Assembly: GCA_026129685.1 (NCBI GenBank)
Contig: JAHCHO010000002.1
Coordinates: forward strand, 372,001-436,000
Source: Fimbriimonadaceae bacterium
GTDB lineage: Bacteria; Armatimonadota; Fimbriimonadia; Fimbriimonadales; Fimbriimonadaceae
Direction of reading: 5' to 3'
DNA length: 64,000 bases
The position numbers were made by a program, and so were the translations under genes. Position 1 is the first letter of the stretch. The number at the start of each line of letters is the position of its first letter. Below the pieces are notes generated by a model. The model had not been told where the DNA came from. It did no database searches and saw nothing but the letters and a program-made list of their open reading frames with translations. Below are positions 16,891 to 24,510 of this stretch, in pieces.

Positions 16891-17538
16891 TTACCCGCCG
16901 AACGCATCGGTCAGTAGGATGGCCCGCCCCTTCTTCCGAACCGCACCCTCGCGGCGCATTTTCGACAGTTCGCGGCTGACCGATTCCCGGGTGGCACGAA
17001 TCCGTCGGGCGATCTCGGTTCCGGTGAACCCGATCACCGCGCGATCGCCGTTCGACATCTCCTGGGCGTGGGCCAGCAGGAACTCGTTCAGTCGGTCGCG
17101 GAGCGTGGGTCGGGCGGTGCGGGCGTCGTCGGCCTCGCGGAGGCGCCGACTGAGACCGGCGAGCATCTCGAGGGCGAGCTCCGGGCTCTGCCGGAGCAGG
17201 TGGAAGAACGCTTGCCGACTCAGGGACAAGGCCTCGCCCGGCTCCGAGGCGGTGGCGGTGGCGGACCTTGTCCCACCGTCGAGGAGGGTCATCTCGCCAA
17301 GCGCGTCGCCCGGGCCACGAGTCGCGAGGTGGACGGTCTCCTGATTGCGGTCCTCGCGAGTGATCTCGAGCCTCCCGCGGAGGACCACGTACATGGTCTC
17401 CCCCGGCTCCCCTTCCCGAAGAAGGGCCTCGCGCCGCTTGAAGCGGCGCCGCGTGCACACGCGCAACACCTCGCGAAGCACGCGATCGGGCAGGTGCGCG
17501 AAGATCGTGACGTTTCGCAGGGCGGCGACTTCGTCCAT
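16891..17538 (-). CDS. Crp/Fnr-family transcriptional regulator
   Basis: A 215-residue cyclic nucleotide-binding domain (residues about 10-125; GEPGETMYVVLRGRLEI, GPGDALGEMTLLDGGTRSATA) followed by a Crp-type winged helix (TGTEIARRIRATRESVSRELSKMRREG). The single cysteine excludes an FNR-type 4Fe-4S cluster. The phosphate-binding cassette has GEMTLLDGGTRSA, close to the cAMP-binding pattern, so cAMP is a possible ligand. A membrane class III cyclase is encoded at 50.9 kb in this window; a link is only a guess. It likely forms a unit with the aldo/keto reductase. Confidence 0.9.
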   Translation of the reverse strand: MDEVAALRNVTIFAHLPDRVLREVLRVCTRRRFKRREALLREGEPGETMYVVLRGRLEITREDRNQETVHLATRGPGDALGEMTLLDGGTRSATATASEPGEALSLSRQAFFHLLRQSPELALEMLAGLSRRLREADDARTARPTLRDRLNEFLLAHAQEMSNGDRAVIGFTGTEIARRIRATRESVSRELSKMRREGAVRKKGRAILLTDAFGG

Positions 17539-17606
17539 GTACCGATCATGGCAGGACCCGCCGGGCCGATGTCACGGGCCGCGGCGGCGTAGAATGGGTC
17601 TGGCCG

Positions 17607-17978
17607 ATGGCTTGGACGCTCTACTACGACGGAGGATGCAATCTCTGCCACGCCTCGAAACTTCGGGCGGAGGCATGGGCCGCGCGCGCGGGCCAACCTC
17701 TCGTCGTGGCGGTCCTACAGAGTCCGGCCGCCATCGCGAAGGGTTATCTCGAGGCCGATGGGGCGACGCAGATGGTGCTGGAAACCGAGGACGAGGTGCT
17801 GTACGCGGCCGACGCCTGGTTGCGCCTGATGGAGATCGCCCCGTGGACCCTGCGCTGGATCGCGTTCGTGTGCCGGGTCGCGCCGCTGCGACGGCTGGCG
17901 AAGCGCCTCTACTTCGTGGTCGCCCGCTACCGGTACCGCTGGTTCGGGACGCGGGCTTGCCCGCGGCCCGGAGACTAG
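17607..17978 (+). CDS. DCC-family thiol-disulfide oxidoreductase (DUF393)
   Basis: A 123-residue protein with the defining DGGCNLC motif (DxxCxxC) at residues 8-14 and the rest of the DUF393 fold (VVAVLQS, DEVLYAADAWLRLM, LYFVVARYRYRWFG). These proteins are predicted thioredoxin-fold redox proteins; some are fused to membrane domains. It is divergent from the Crp gene and overlaps the stop of the PIN/TRAM gene by 4 bases. A TAGAAT box ends 11 bases before the ATG. Confidence 0.85.
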   Translation: MAWTLYYDGGCNLCHASKLRAEAWAARAGQPLVVAVLQSPAAIAKGYLEADGATQMVLETEDEVLYAADAWLRLMEIAPWTLRWIAFVCRVAPLRRLAKRLYFVVARYRYRWFGTRACPRPGD

Positions 17979-19054
17979 CCCCCGTTGAGCTTGGCGAACA
18001 CCATCCGGCCGCGCTCCGTTTGAATGAGTTGCGTCACGACCACGTTCAGGGTCTCGCCCATGTGGACCCGACCGTTTTCCACGACCACCATCGTGCCGTC
18101 CTCCAGGTAGCCGACCCCCTGATGGGGCTGGTTGCCCTCGCGGGAGATGGTAAGGAGGAGCGACTCCTGGGGCAGGATGTTCGGCCGCAGGGCGATCGCC
18201 AGATCGTTCACGTTGAGCACGGTGACGCCCTCGAGCTGGGCGACGTTGTTGAGATTCCAGTCGTTCGTGACGATATCGGCGCCGAGGGCCTTGGCTACTC
18301 GGATCAGGCGCTGATCCACCTCTTCCTTCGAGCCTGCCACGAGGCGGTCATGGGTCCGCACGTCCAGATCGAAGTCGGTCTGCAGGCGCCGAAGCACATC
18401 GAGGCCGCGCCGGCCCCTTTGGCGACGGTTGGCGTCGCCGGAGTCGGCGATGTGCTGAAGCTCTTCGAGCACGAACCCCGGAACGTAGAGGGGACCCTCG
18501 ATGAAGCCGGTCCGGATGATGTCGTAGATGCGTCCGTCGATGATGATGTTGGTGTCGAGCACCTTGATCCCCGACTTCTTGCCGGCGCGTCCTTTGTTCC
18601 ACGGCAGCACGTCGCCCATCGACTGGAGGGCGTAGACCGAGAGGCCGGCGAGTCCGATGGTGAGGCCGAGGGTGGCGAGGGCGACGTAGACCCCGCTCAG
18701 CAGAGACGACAGCAGGGTCGTGAACGGCAAGGAAATGATGAGGCCGGCGAAGACGCCAATGAACAGGTTCAGCTTCTCCCCGGCGACCATTCGGTCCCAC
18801 TTGCGGAGGGCGTTGTCGCCCGTGCGCAGGACCAGACTCCCCAGGCCGAGGCCGGCGATGAGCCCGAAAAGTCCGCTCGCGGCGATGGTAAAGGCGTTCG
18901 AGGCGTTCGGCCGGTCGCTGCCCGCCGGGACGGCGAGGTTGAAGAGACGCTGGAAGAGCAGCGGCGCGTAGTAGGCGCACAGCAACCCGCCCGCGATGGC
19001 GAACGAAGCCACCGCCCAGAACCGGATGCCCAGACCTCGAACGTAACCTCTCAA
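17975..19054 (-). CDS. PIN and TRAM domain membrane protein (YacL-like)
   Basis: A 359-residue protein with four hydrophobic segments in the first 150 residues, then a PIN nuclease domain (VLDTNIIIDGRIYD, FVLEELQ, IVTNDWNL carrying the acidic residues) and a C-terminal TRAM domain (HQGVGYLEDGTMVVVENGR). This order matches Bacillus YacL, whose cellular target is not settled. The PIN acidic residues are kept, so nuclease activity is plausible. The start overlaps the stop of the transglutaminase gene as ATGA. Confidence 0.9.
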   Translation of the reverse strand: MRGYVRGLGIRFWAVASFAIAGGLLCAYYAPLLFQRLFNLAVPAGSDRPNASNAFTIAASGLFGLIAGLGLGSLVLRTGDNALRKWDRMVAGEKLNLFIGVFAGLIISLPFTTLLSSLLSGVYVALATLGLTIGLAGLSVYALQSMGDVLPWNKGRAGKKSGIKVLDTNIIIDGRIYDIIRTGFIEGPLYVPGFVLEELQHIADSGDANRRQRGRRGLDVLRRLQTDFDLDVRTHDRLVAGSKEEVDQRLIRVAKALGADIVTNDWNLNNVAQLEGVTVLNVNDLAIALRPNILPQESLLLTISREGNQPHQGVGYLEDGTMVVVENGRVHMGETLNVVVTQLIQTERGRMVFAKLNGG

Positions 19055-20460
19055 CGCGACTGCTTCCCGAGAACCTCGATCTTGACGCCTTCGAGGAAGG
19101 TGAACGAGAACGCTTCCTCCACGTTACCTTCGCTCAGCTTTACGTGCGCCGGGTCGACTTGGATTCGCGGGATGGTGGCGTCCAACCCGATCCATTGCTT
19201 TCCGGTCCACGCTTCGACCCAGGCGTGGTAGTAGAACCGCCCGTTCCAGTTCGTCAAGCCCGCCACCAGCCGGGTGGGAACCCCGGCGGCGCGCATAAGG
19301 GTCGCACTCAGGATGGCGTAGTCCCGGCAGACCCCTTCCTTGGTCGCGAGCACCTCGCGGGCGTCGCGCACGACGCCGATCCCCGCGTTCGGGCGCATGT
19401 GCTCGAACACCCAGTCCCGAACCCGAATCGCGGCCGCCAGGGTATCCGTCTCGCCCCGGACGATGTCCCGGGCGAGGGCCACCATCTTGGGATCGTCGGC
19501 GGGCACGTGGGTCGTCGCCTTGGTCCACGCGGGCTTCTGCCTTTTCGCCTCGGCGAGCGGGATCGTGCGTTTGGGCAGGGCGGGCGGATGGACGTCGACG
19601 CGCCAAGCCTCACCGTCCTTGCGGACGGTCTGGTGATCGCCGGAGGGGAGGGCGGAGAGGTCGAGTCCGGTAAGCCGAAGGTCGAGGGTCCGCAAGTCGT
19701 CCACGCGATCCAACGAGGGGGTGGAGGCGATTGAACTCTCGGTGGCGAGATCCAGGGTGGAGAGGTCTCCCGCCGTGAAGGCGAGGGCCTTCTCCTTGGG
19801 CTCGGCGACCATCTCGAGTCCCATCACGCTCTTCAGCTTGACCAGGTCGCCCTTGGCACTCAGATAGGCGGTCTGGGTCATTCTGGGGTCTTTGATGAGG
19901 ACCGTTTCGACCTGGACCGGGACACCGCCGACCTCGATCGTGGCCTTGCCGGCATGGGTCGCCTCGTTCTTGATCAAGGATACGGTCATCGGATCGAGGA
20001 GGTAGAAGGTCTCGGTCTTGCCGGTGGGCGAGCCCAAGACGACCAAGGTCGGGTCCTCGACGACCCGCGCCCCGCTCGGGACGTCCAAAACCTTGGTGGA
20101 CTTCTGCCCGCCGTTTACGATCGCGACGGAGACGCGCGACCCTTCGAAGGTGGCGTCGGTCGTTTGGGTGCGACCTCCGCTGTCGACCACGAACCGCATC
20201 GAGAGGGGCCGACCGGACGCGTCGGAGTAGGAGACGGTCTCAATGCGAATCTGTAGACCGGACCCAAGCATCTGGGCCGCGATCAGGGTCGTGGTTTCGG
20301 TGCGTTGCGCCGTCTTGCCACGGTACTCGGCTTCGGAGGTCGTGAACTTGGCGTAGCCGATCTTCTGGTTCTTGATATAGAGGCCGCACCACGTCTCGTC
20401 CGCCGCCGCCAAGGCGGTCAGCAGGAGCAGGAGGCAACCGACGAGCGGCACACGTTTCAT
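19051..20460 (-). CDS. Exported transglutaminase-like protein
   Basis: A 469-residue protein with an N-terminal signal peptide (MKRVPLVGCLLLLLTALAAA) and a C-terminal transglutaminase core: GVCRDYAILSATLMRAAGVP with the catalytic Cys, YYHAWVEAW with His, and IGLDATIPRI with Asp. The first 300 residues are beta-rich and not recognised, but similar layouts are common in Bacteroidota and Armatimonadota. It probably acts as a protease or amidase outside the cytoplasm. It is coupled to the PIN/TRAM gene by a 4-base overlap. Confidence 0.87.
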   Translation of the reverse strand: MKRVPLVGCLLLLLTALAAADETWCGLYIKNQKIGYAKFTTSEAEYRGKTAQRTETTTLIAAQMLGSGLQIRIETVSYSDASGRPLSMRFVVDSGGRTQTTDATFEGSRVSVAIVNGGQKSTKVLDVPSGARVVEDPTLVVLGSPTGKTETFYLLDPMTVSLIKNEATHAGKATIEVGGVPVQVETVLIKDPRMTQTAYLSAKGDLVKLKSVMGLEMVAEPKEKALAFTAGDLSTLDLATESSIASTPSLDRVDDLRTLDLRLTGLDLSALPSGDHQTVRKDGEAWRVDVHPPALPKRTIPLAEAKRQKPAWTKATTHVPADDPKMVALARDIVRGETDTLAAAIRVRDWVFEHMRPNAGIGVVRDAREVLATKEGVCRDYAILSATLMRAAGVPTRLVAGLTNWNGRFYYHAWVEAWTGKQWIGLDATIPRIQVDPAHVKLSEGNVEEAFSFTFLEGVKIEVLGKQSR

Positions 20461-20532
20461 GGGTTCCGACAAGGATACAGGAAGCGTTCCTCTCCGGGTA
20501 GGACGGCTCGGCCCGACGAGGGTTCTGCTAAG

Positions 20533-20538
20533 TACAAT
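20533..20538 (+). promoter_or_regulatory. -10 box TACAAT
   Basis: TACAAT ends 6 bases before the GTG at 20545, so transcription is expected to start at or next to the start codon. Confidence 0.5.
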
Positions 20539-20544
20539 TCGGGC

Positions 20545-21693
20545 GTGAAGCAGTTGCGTCTTGGCGTCGTCGGGTTCGGGTTGCGGCGGTCGCTCGCCTT
20601 CGAGGCGCATCGGCCGGAGCAAGGGACGGAAGTGGTGGCTTTGGCCGATCCTAACCCGGTCGCTCACGAGCGGTTTCGGGAGCGATTTCCGGAGGGCAGG
20701 ACGGTCGGCGACTACCGCGATCTGTTGGCGATGGACCTTGACGCGGTGCTCGTGCTCAGCCCGGACTACTTGCACGAAGAGCAGGCGGTCGGATGCCTGG
20801 AGGCGGGGGTCGGGGTGTACCTCGAGAAGCCGATGGCGATCACGACCGAGGGTTGCGACCGCATCCTCCACGCGGCGAAGAAATCGGGCGCGCGGCTCTA
20901 CCTCGGGCACAACATGCGGCATTTCGTCGTGGTGCGCAAGATGAAGGAGTGGATCGAGGCCGGCCGGATCGGAGAGGTGAAGGCCGCCTGGTGCCGCCAT
21001 TTCGTCAGCTACGGGGGCGACGCCTACTTCGCCGACTGGCACGCCGACCAGCGCAACACCACGGGCCTGCTCCTGCAGAAGGGCGCCCACGACATCGACG
21101 TGCTGCACTGGCTGTGCGGCGGCTACTCGAAACGCGTGACGGCGATGGGCAAGTTGGCGGTTTACGGCGACATTGGGCGGGCCCGCGACGCCGCCGAGTA
21201 CTTTGAGGTGGACTTCAAGAAGGTCGGCTCGTGGCCGCCCGCTTCGATCCCGCTGACGAACGCGGTGGTGGACGTCGAGGACCTCAACATGATGCTGATG
21301 GAACTCGAAAACGGGGTTCTCGCGAGCTACCAGCAGTGTCACTTCACGCCGGACGCTTGGCGCAACTACACGATCATCGGGACGGAAGGCCGGATCGAGA
21401 ACTTCGACGACACACCTGGCCGTGCTTCGGTCAAGTTGTGGAACAAGTTCCGCTTTGGGTACGAACCGGCGGGCGACGAGTCATGGTCGCCGGAGGTCTC
21501 GACCGGCGGTCACGGGGGTTCTGACACCCTGATCGTCGACGAATTCCTGCGGTACCTCCGCGAAGGCGGGGAGACGGACACTTCGCCGATCGCCGGACGC
21601 ATGGCGGTCGCGGCGGGGGTGGCGGGCACCGAGTCGGTCCGGAACGGGAGCATCCCGGTGGACGTGCCGCCGTTGCCAGACGACTTACGCTGA
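20545..21693 (+). CDS. Gfo/Idh/MocA-family oxidoreductase
   Basis: NAD(P)-dependent sugar or inositol dehydrogenase type, 382 residues. The Rossmann motif LGVVGFGLRRS and the EKP motif (VYLEKPMAIT) with the catalytic Lys are present. The C-terminal half has QKGAHDIDVLHWL, where the His/Asp pair of the active site is expected, and a beta-sheet domain with ELENGVLASYQQCH. The start is GTG 20545, chosen because TACAAT ends 6 bases before it and the Rossmann strand begins at residue 4. Substrate unknown. Confidence 0.88.
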   Translation: MKQLRLGVVGFGLRRSLAFEAHRPEQGTEVVALADPNPVAHERFRERFPEGRTVGDYRDLLAMDLDAVLVLSPDYLHEEQAVGCLEAGVGVYLEKPMAITTEGCDRILHAAKKSGARLYLGHNMRHFVVVRKMKEWIEAGRIGEVKAAWCRHFVSYGGDAYFADWHADQRNTTGLLLQKGAHDIDVLHWLCGGYSKRVTAMGKLAVYGDIGRARDAAEYFEVDFKKVGSWPPASIPLTNAVVDVEDLNMMLMELENGVLASYQQCHFTPDAWRNYTIIGTEGRIENFDDTPGRASVKLWNKFRFGYEPAGDESWSPEVSTGGHGGSDTLIVDEFLRYLREGGETDTSPIAGRMAVAAGVAGTESVRNGSIPVDVPPLPDDLR

Positions 21694-22134
21694 GCGGTTG
21701 AGGCCCGGGCGTTCCATGGTTGTGACGCCTTCTTCGCGACCCGTTTCGAGAAACCCCATGGAGCGGTACAGGGCGCGGGCTTCGACCATCGCTTCGAGGG
21801 TCTCCAAGCGCAACGGCCGACCTCCCGAGCAGGCGATTAGGGCTTCCATAAGTCGGCGGCCCAGTCCGCGACCCCTTGCGGACGGTTCGACATAGAGGCG
21901 CCTCACGACCGAGGGTTCGGATTTCAGGTCAAGGGTGACGACCCCCCGGCACTCCCCGTCGAGGTAACCGAGATAGACGAACCCGTTCGGCCTCGAGTAG
22001 CGGGTCCTTAGCCTGGGCAGGTCCTCGGCGAGACCGTCGAAACAAGGGGTCTCAGCAATGGATTCGGCGTACCGCGAGAGCAAGCGGCGGGCCTCGTCCC
22101 ATTGCTGGGGCGTGCGCGGATGGATCGTCCTCAC
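21685..22134 (-). CDS. GNAT-family N-acetyltransferase
   Basis: A 149-residue acetyltransferase with the acetyl-CoA motif VRRLYVEPSARGRGLGRRLMEALI, an upstream strand CRGVVTLDLK and the C-terminal YRSMGFLETGREEG. It resembles the YpeA/ArsN2-like single-domain GNATs; the acceptor is unknown. The start is GTG 22134, with GATAAT ending 6 bases before it. The 3' end overlaps the dehydrogenase gene by 9 bases, tail to tail. Confidence 0.87.
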   Translation of the reverse strand: MRTIHPRTPQQWDEARRLLSRYAESIAETPCFDGLAEDLPRLRTRYSRPNGFVYLGYLDGECRGVVTLDLKSEPSVVRRLYVEPSARGRGLGRRLMEALIACSGGRPLRLETLEAMVEARALYRSMGFLETGREEGVTTMERPGLNRSA

Positions 22135-22141
22135 GCCGCCA

Positions 22142-24448
22142 TTATCCCGGACCGGGTGCGCAGAGCAACCCGAAGATCGCGGCGGCCGGTCCAGTGTTCT
22201 GGTGGATCGTGAACTCGTTCGTCATCGGCGCGCACCGATTCTCGTACCACCTTTCGTTTCCGGGCCACGCGTCGATCGGCGGGTAGAGGGTCCGGTTGGG
22301 CCAGTCGGCGTCCCACGGTCCGACCCCTTGGTCGCGGTTTTTGAGCCAGGGCCCGTACGGGATCACGCCGGGGTGGGGCTTGCCCTTACCGTTGTACCAA
22401 GCGTCCAGGTGAAACACGTGAACAGGATGCCGCGGGCCGAGCCCGGTGACCCACGTCGTGTTGAGGGCGTTCGTCCCGAGGAAGTAGTCGCAGGTGGTGT
22501 AGAGGGCGCCGAGCAGGCGTCGGGCGAGGTCCGGGTCGTCTTTTCGGGCGAGGGCGAACCCCACCGCCACGTCGAGCACGAGGGGCGTCGTCTGCTGACC
22601 GACGAGCATCGGGAACGAGAAGTCGCCGCCCCAGCGCAATGCGCGCTTGGAGGGCGTCACGATGCCGCTCTCCCTCGCGGTATGGAGGACGGCGGCGCGG
22701 AAGCGCTTGGCCGTTTCCGATGCGCCTCCGCCGAGCGCGAACACGAACGCCCCGTACGCCTCGTCGCCGACGAGTTTGGTGGTGGGGGTGACGTCCGACG
22801 CGTCGGCGGCAAAGCGATCCTCGTAGGTTTGCTCCCCCGTCAAGCGGAAAAGGGCGGCGGAGGCGTAGCGCCGGTGGACCCGGACCTTGGGGTCGTCTCC
22901 GGGCAGCGTGTTCGCGCGCGCCCAGGCGTAAGACTCCCTCGCCTCGCGGGCCCAGTCCACTCCTTCGGGGTCTCTCGCCTTGGCGATCTTGAGGGCCATC
23001 GCCAGTTGGGCGGCCACGCCCGCGTAGCGGTAGGTCGAGGCGGGGTCCTCGCCGGAGACGATCCAGGTTCGGTTCACGTCGAGGTAGGACGGGACCCCTT
23101 CGCCGTCGCCGCCGAAGTCGTCGCCGCACACCCGCAGTCCGATCCCGCCGGTTCCGTACTTCTTGGCGAGCAGTTCGTGCCGCAGCCGATGGCAGAAGCG
23201 GGGCAGCCAAGCCGCCTCGTCGAGGATGTCGGGCACGCCGTTACCGCTTTCCGGGATGTTGAGCTCACCGTCGCGGAAGTTGCGCGGGGCGATCTCGTAA
23301 GCGATCAGCAACTCCTGGGCGACCCGTAAGTGGGTCTCATAGGAGTCCCAATCCCCCGCGTCCTGGTACCAGCCCCAGGCATCGAGGGGACCTTTGATGC
23401 CGGCTTCGAGGCGTTCCTTCCCTCCGTTCTCGGCGTTCCAGTCGATCGATCGGGAGGTGGTGTAGACCAACTTGCCCGCAAAGCCGGGTGTCCGCTTTGG
23501 GTTGTGGGGGGCGGGGCGCTCGAACTCGGTGTAGGGCTTCGTCAGGGCGATGCCGCTTCGGTTGTGGTAGAGGCCGCGCGCGACGGTTCGGAACGCTTCA
23601 CGGTAGACGTCCGGGTGGATGCGGAACGGGAACGAGCAGCCCACCCCTTCCACCGCGACGACGTAGCGGCCCGGCCGAGCGAAGGAGGAGAAGTCGCACT
23701 CGGCCACGTCCGCCTTCAGGAAGTTGCCGTCGGGCGGGGAGTCGCTCCGGTGGAAAGTCTCTTGGGCCGTGCCGTCCATCCGCCACCTCACCTTGCCCGT
23801 GAAAGACGGCTTGCCCGTCGCCTGGTCCACCAGCCAGAAGGTGCGACCCACGAGCGGTTTGACGTCGAGTCCGCCCACGTCTCCGGTCCAGTAGTACACG
23901 TAGGCGAACTTCACCGGAGCTTCGGGGACGTATCCAAGCAGGTTTGCGTGGACCGACTCGGCGCGCGACTTCCTGGCCTCGAACCGCAGGGTCCAAGTGG
24001 TCCCGTTCTTGGCGAGGCCCCCGGTCCGGACGACGTAGCGTTTGCCCTCCTTGAGGGGATTGGGCAGGGTCAGGGCGATCCAGTGTTCCTTGGCGTGATC
24101 GGGGCGGTCGTTGACGGCACGCCCGTTCTCCCACTTGTCCACGAACCAGGCGAAGTCGGTGCCCTTGGACTTCCGGGCGACTCCGACGGGAGCCACGGGC
24201 GTTCGGTAGGCAGGGTCGTCGGAACTCACGATCGTGTAGGTCCCGGCTCGGCTCGCCGCAACCGTATCGAGGAGGTCCACGACGACCTTCTCGTCCGATC
24301 GCTTCTGGCCCTTGCCGTGGTGGACCACGTAGCCGTCGTCGAAGTGGATCAGCAGCACTCGGTCGGTGAGGGGCGAGACCTCCACCACGTCGGAGGCCAA
24401 GCCCAAACAAGCGACGAACGAACCGGCCAACGCGAGAGCGGCGCGCAT
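22142..24448 (-). CDS. Glycoside hydrolase family 9 (endoglucanase-like), exported
   Basis: A 768-residue secreted enzyme predicted to cut beta-1,4-glucans. It has a short signal peptide, then an N-terminal immunoglobulin-like CelD_N region (about 150-290), and a GH9 catalytic barrel from about 290. Catalytic residues are seen as GWYQDAGDWDSYETHL (nucleophile-side Asp pair) and MTNEFTIHQNTGP (acid Glu). Other conserved segments are GLYHNRSG, DYFLGTNALN and VTGLGPRHPVH. A TAGACT box ends 7 bases before the ATG. No dockerin or carbohydrate-binding module is visible. With the rhamnosidase and GH2 genes it suggests plant or exopolysaccharide use. Confidence 0.9.
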   Translation of the reverse strand: MRAALALAGSFVACLGLASDVVEVSPLTDRVLLIHFDDGYVVHHGKGQKRSDEKVVVDLLDTVAASRAGTYTIVSSDDPAYRTPVAPVGVARKSKGTDFAWFVDKWENGRAVNDRPDHAKEHWIALTLPNPLKEGKRYVVRTGGLAKNGTTWTLRFEARKSRAESVHANLLGYVPEAPVKFAYVYYWTGDVGGLDVKPLVGRTFWLVDQATGKPSFTGKVRWRMDGTAQETFHRSDSPPDGNFLKADVAECDFSSFARPGRYVVAVEGVGCSFPFRIHPDVYREAFRTVARGLYHNRSGIALTKPYTEFERPAPHNPKRTPGFAGKLVYTTSRSIDWNAENGGKERLEAGIKGPLDAWGWYQDAGDWDSYETHLRVAQELLIAYEIAPRNFRDGELNIPESGNGVPDILDEAAWLPRFCHRLRHELLAKKYGTGGIGLRVCGDDFGGDGEGVPSYLDVNRTWIVSGEDPASTYRYAGVAAQLAMALKIAKARDPEGVDWAREARESYAWARANTLPGDDPKVRVHRRYASAALFRLTGEQTYEDRFAADASDVTPTTKLVGDEAYGAFVFALGGGASETAKRFRAAVLHTARESGIVTPSKRALRWGGDFSFPMLVGQQTTPLVLDVAVGFALARKDDPDLARRLLGALYTTCDYFLGTNALNTTWVTGLGPRHPVHVFHLDAWYNGKGKPHPGVIPYGPWLKNRDQGVGPWDADWPNRTLYPPIDAWPGNERWYENRCAPMTNEFTIHQNTGPAAAIFGLLCAPGPG

Positions 24449-24455
24449 GGCCGGA

Positions 24456-24461
24456 AGTCTA
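24456..24461 (-). promoter_or_regulatory. -10 box TAGACT of the GH9 gene
   Basis: Minus-strand TAGACT ends 7 bases before the ATG at 24448. The same box at the same distance precedes mfd. Confidence 0.5.
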
Positions 24462-24510
24462 TCTCTGGCCGCGCCATTGGGCCCGGACCAGGGGGTAACG
24501 TCAACCCCGT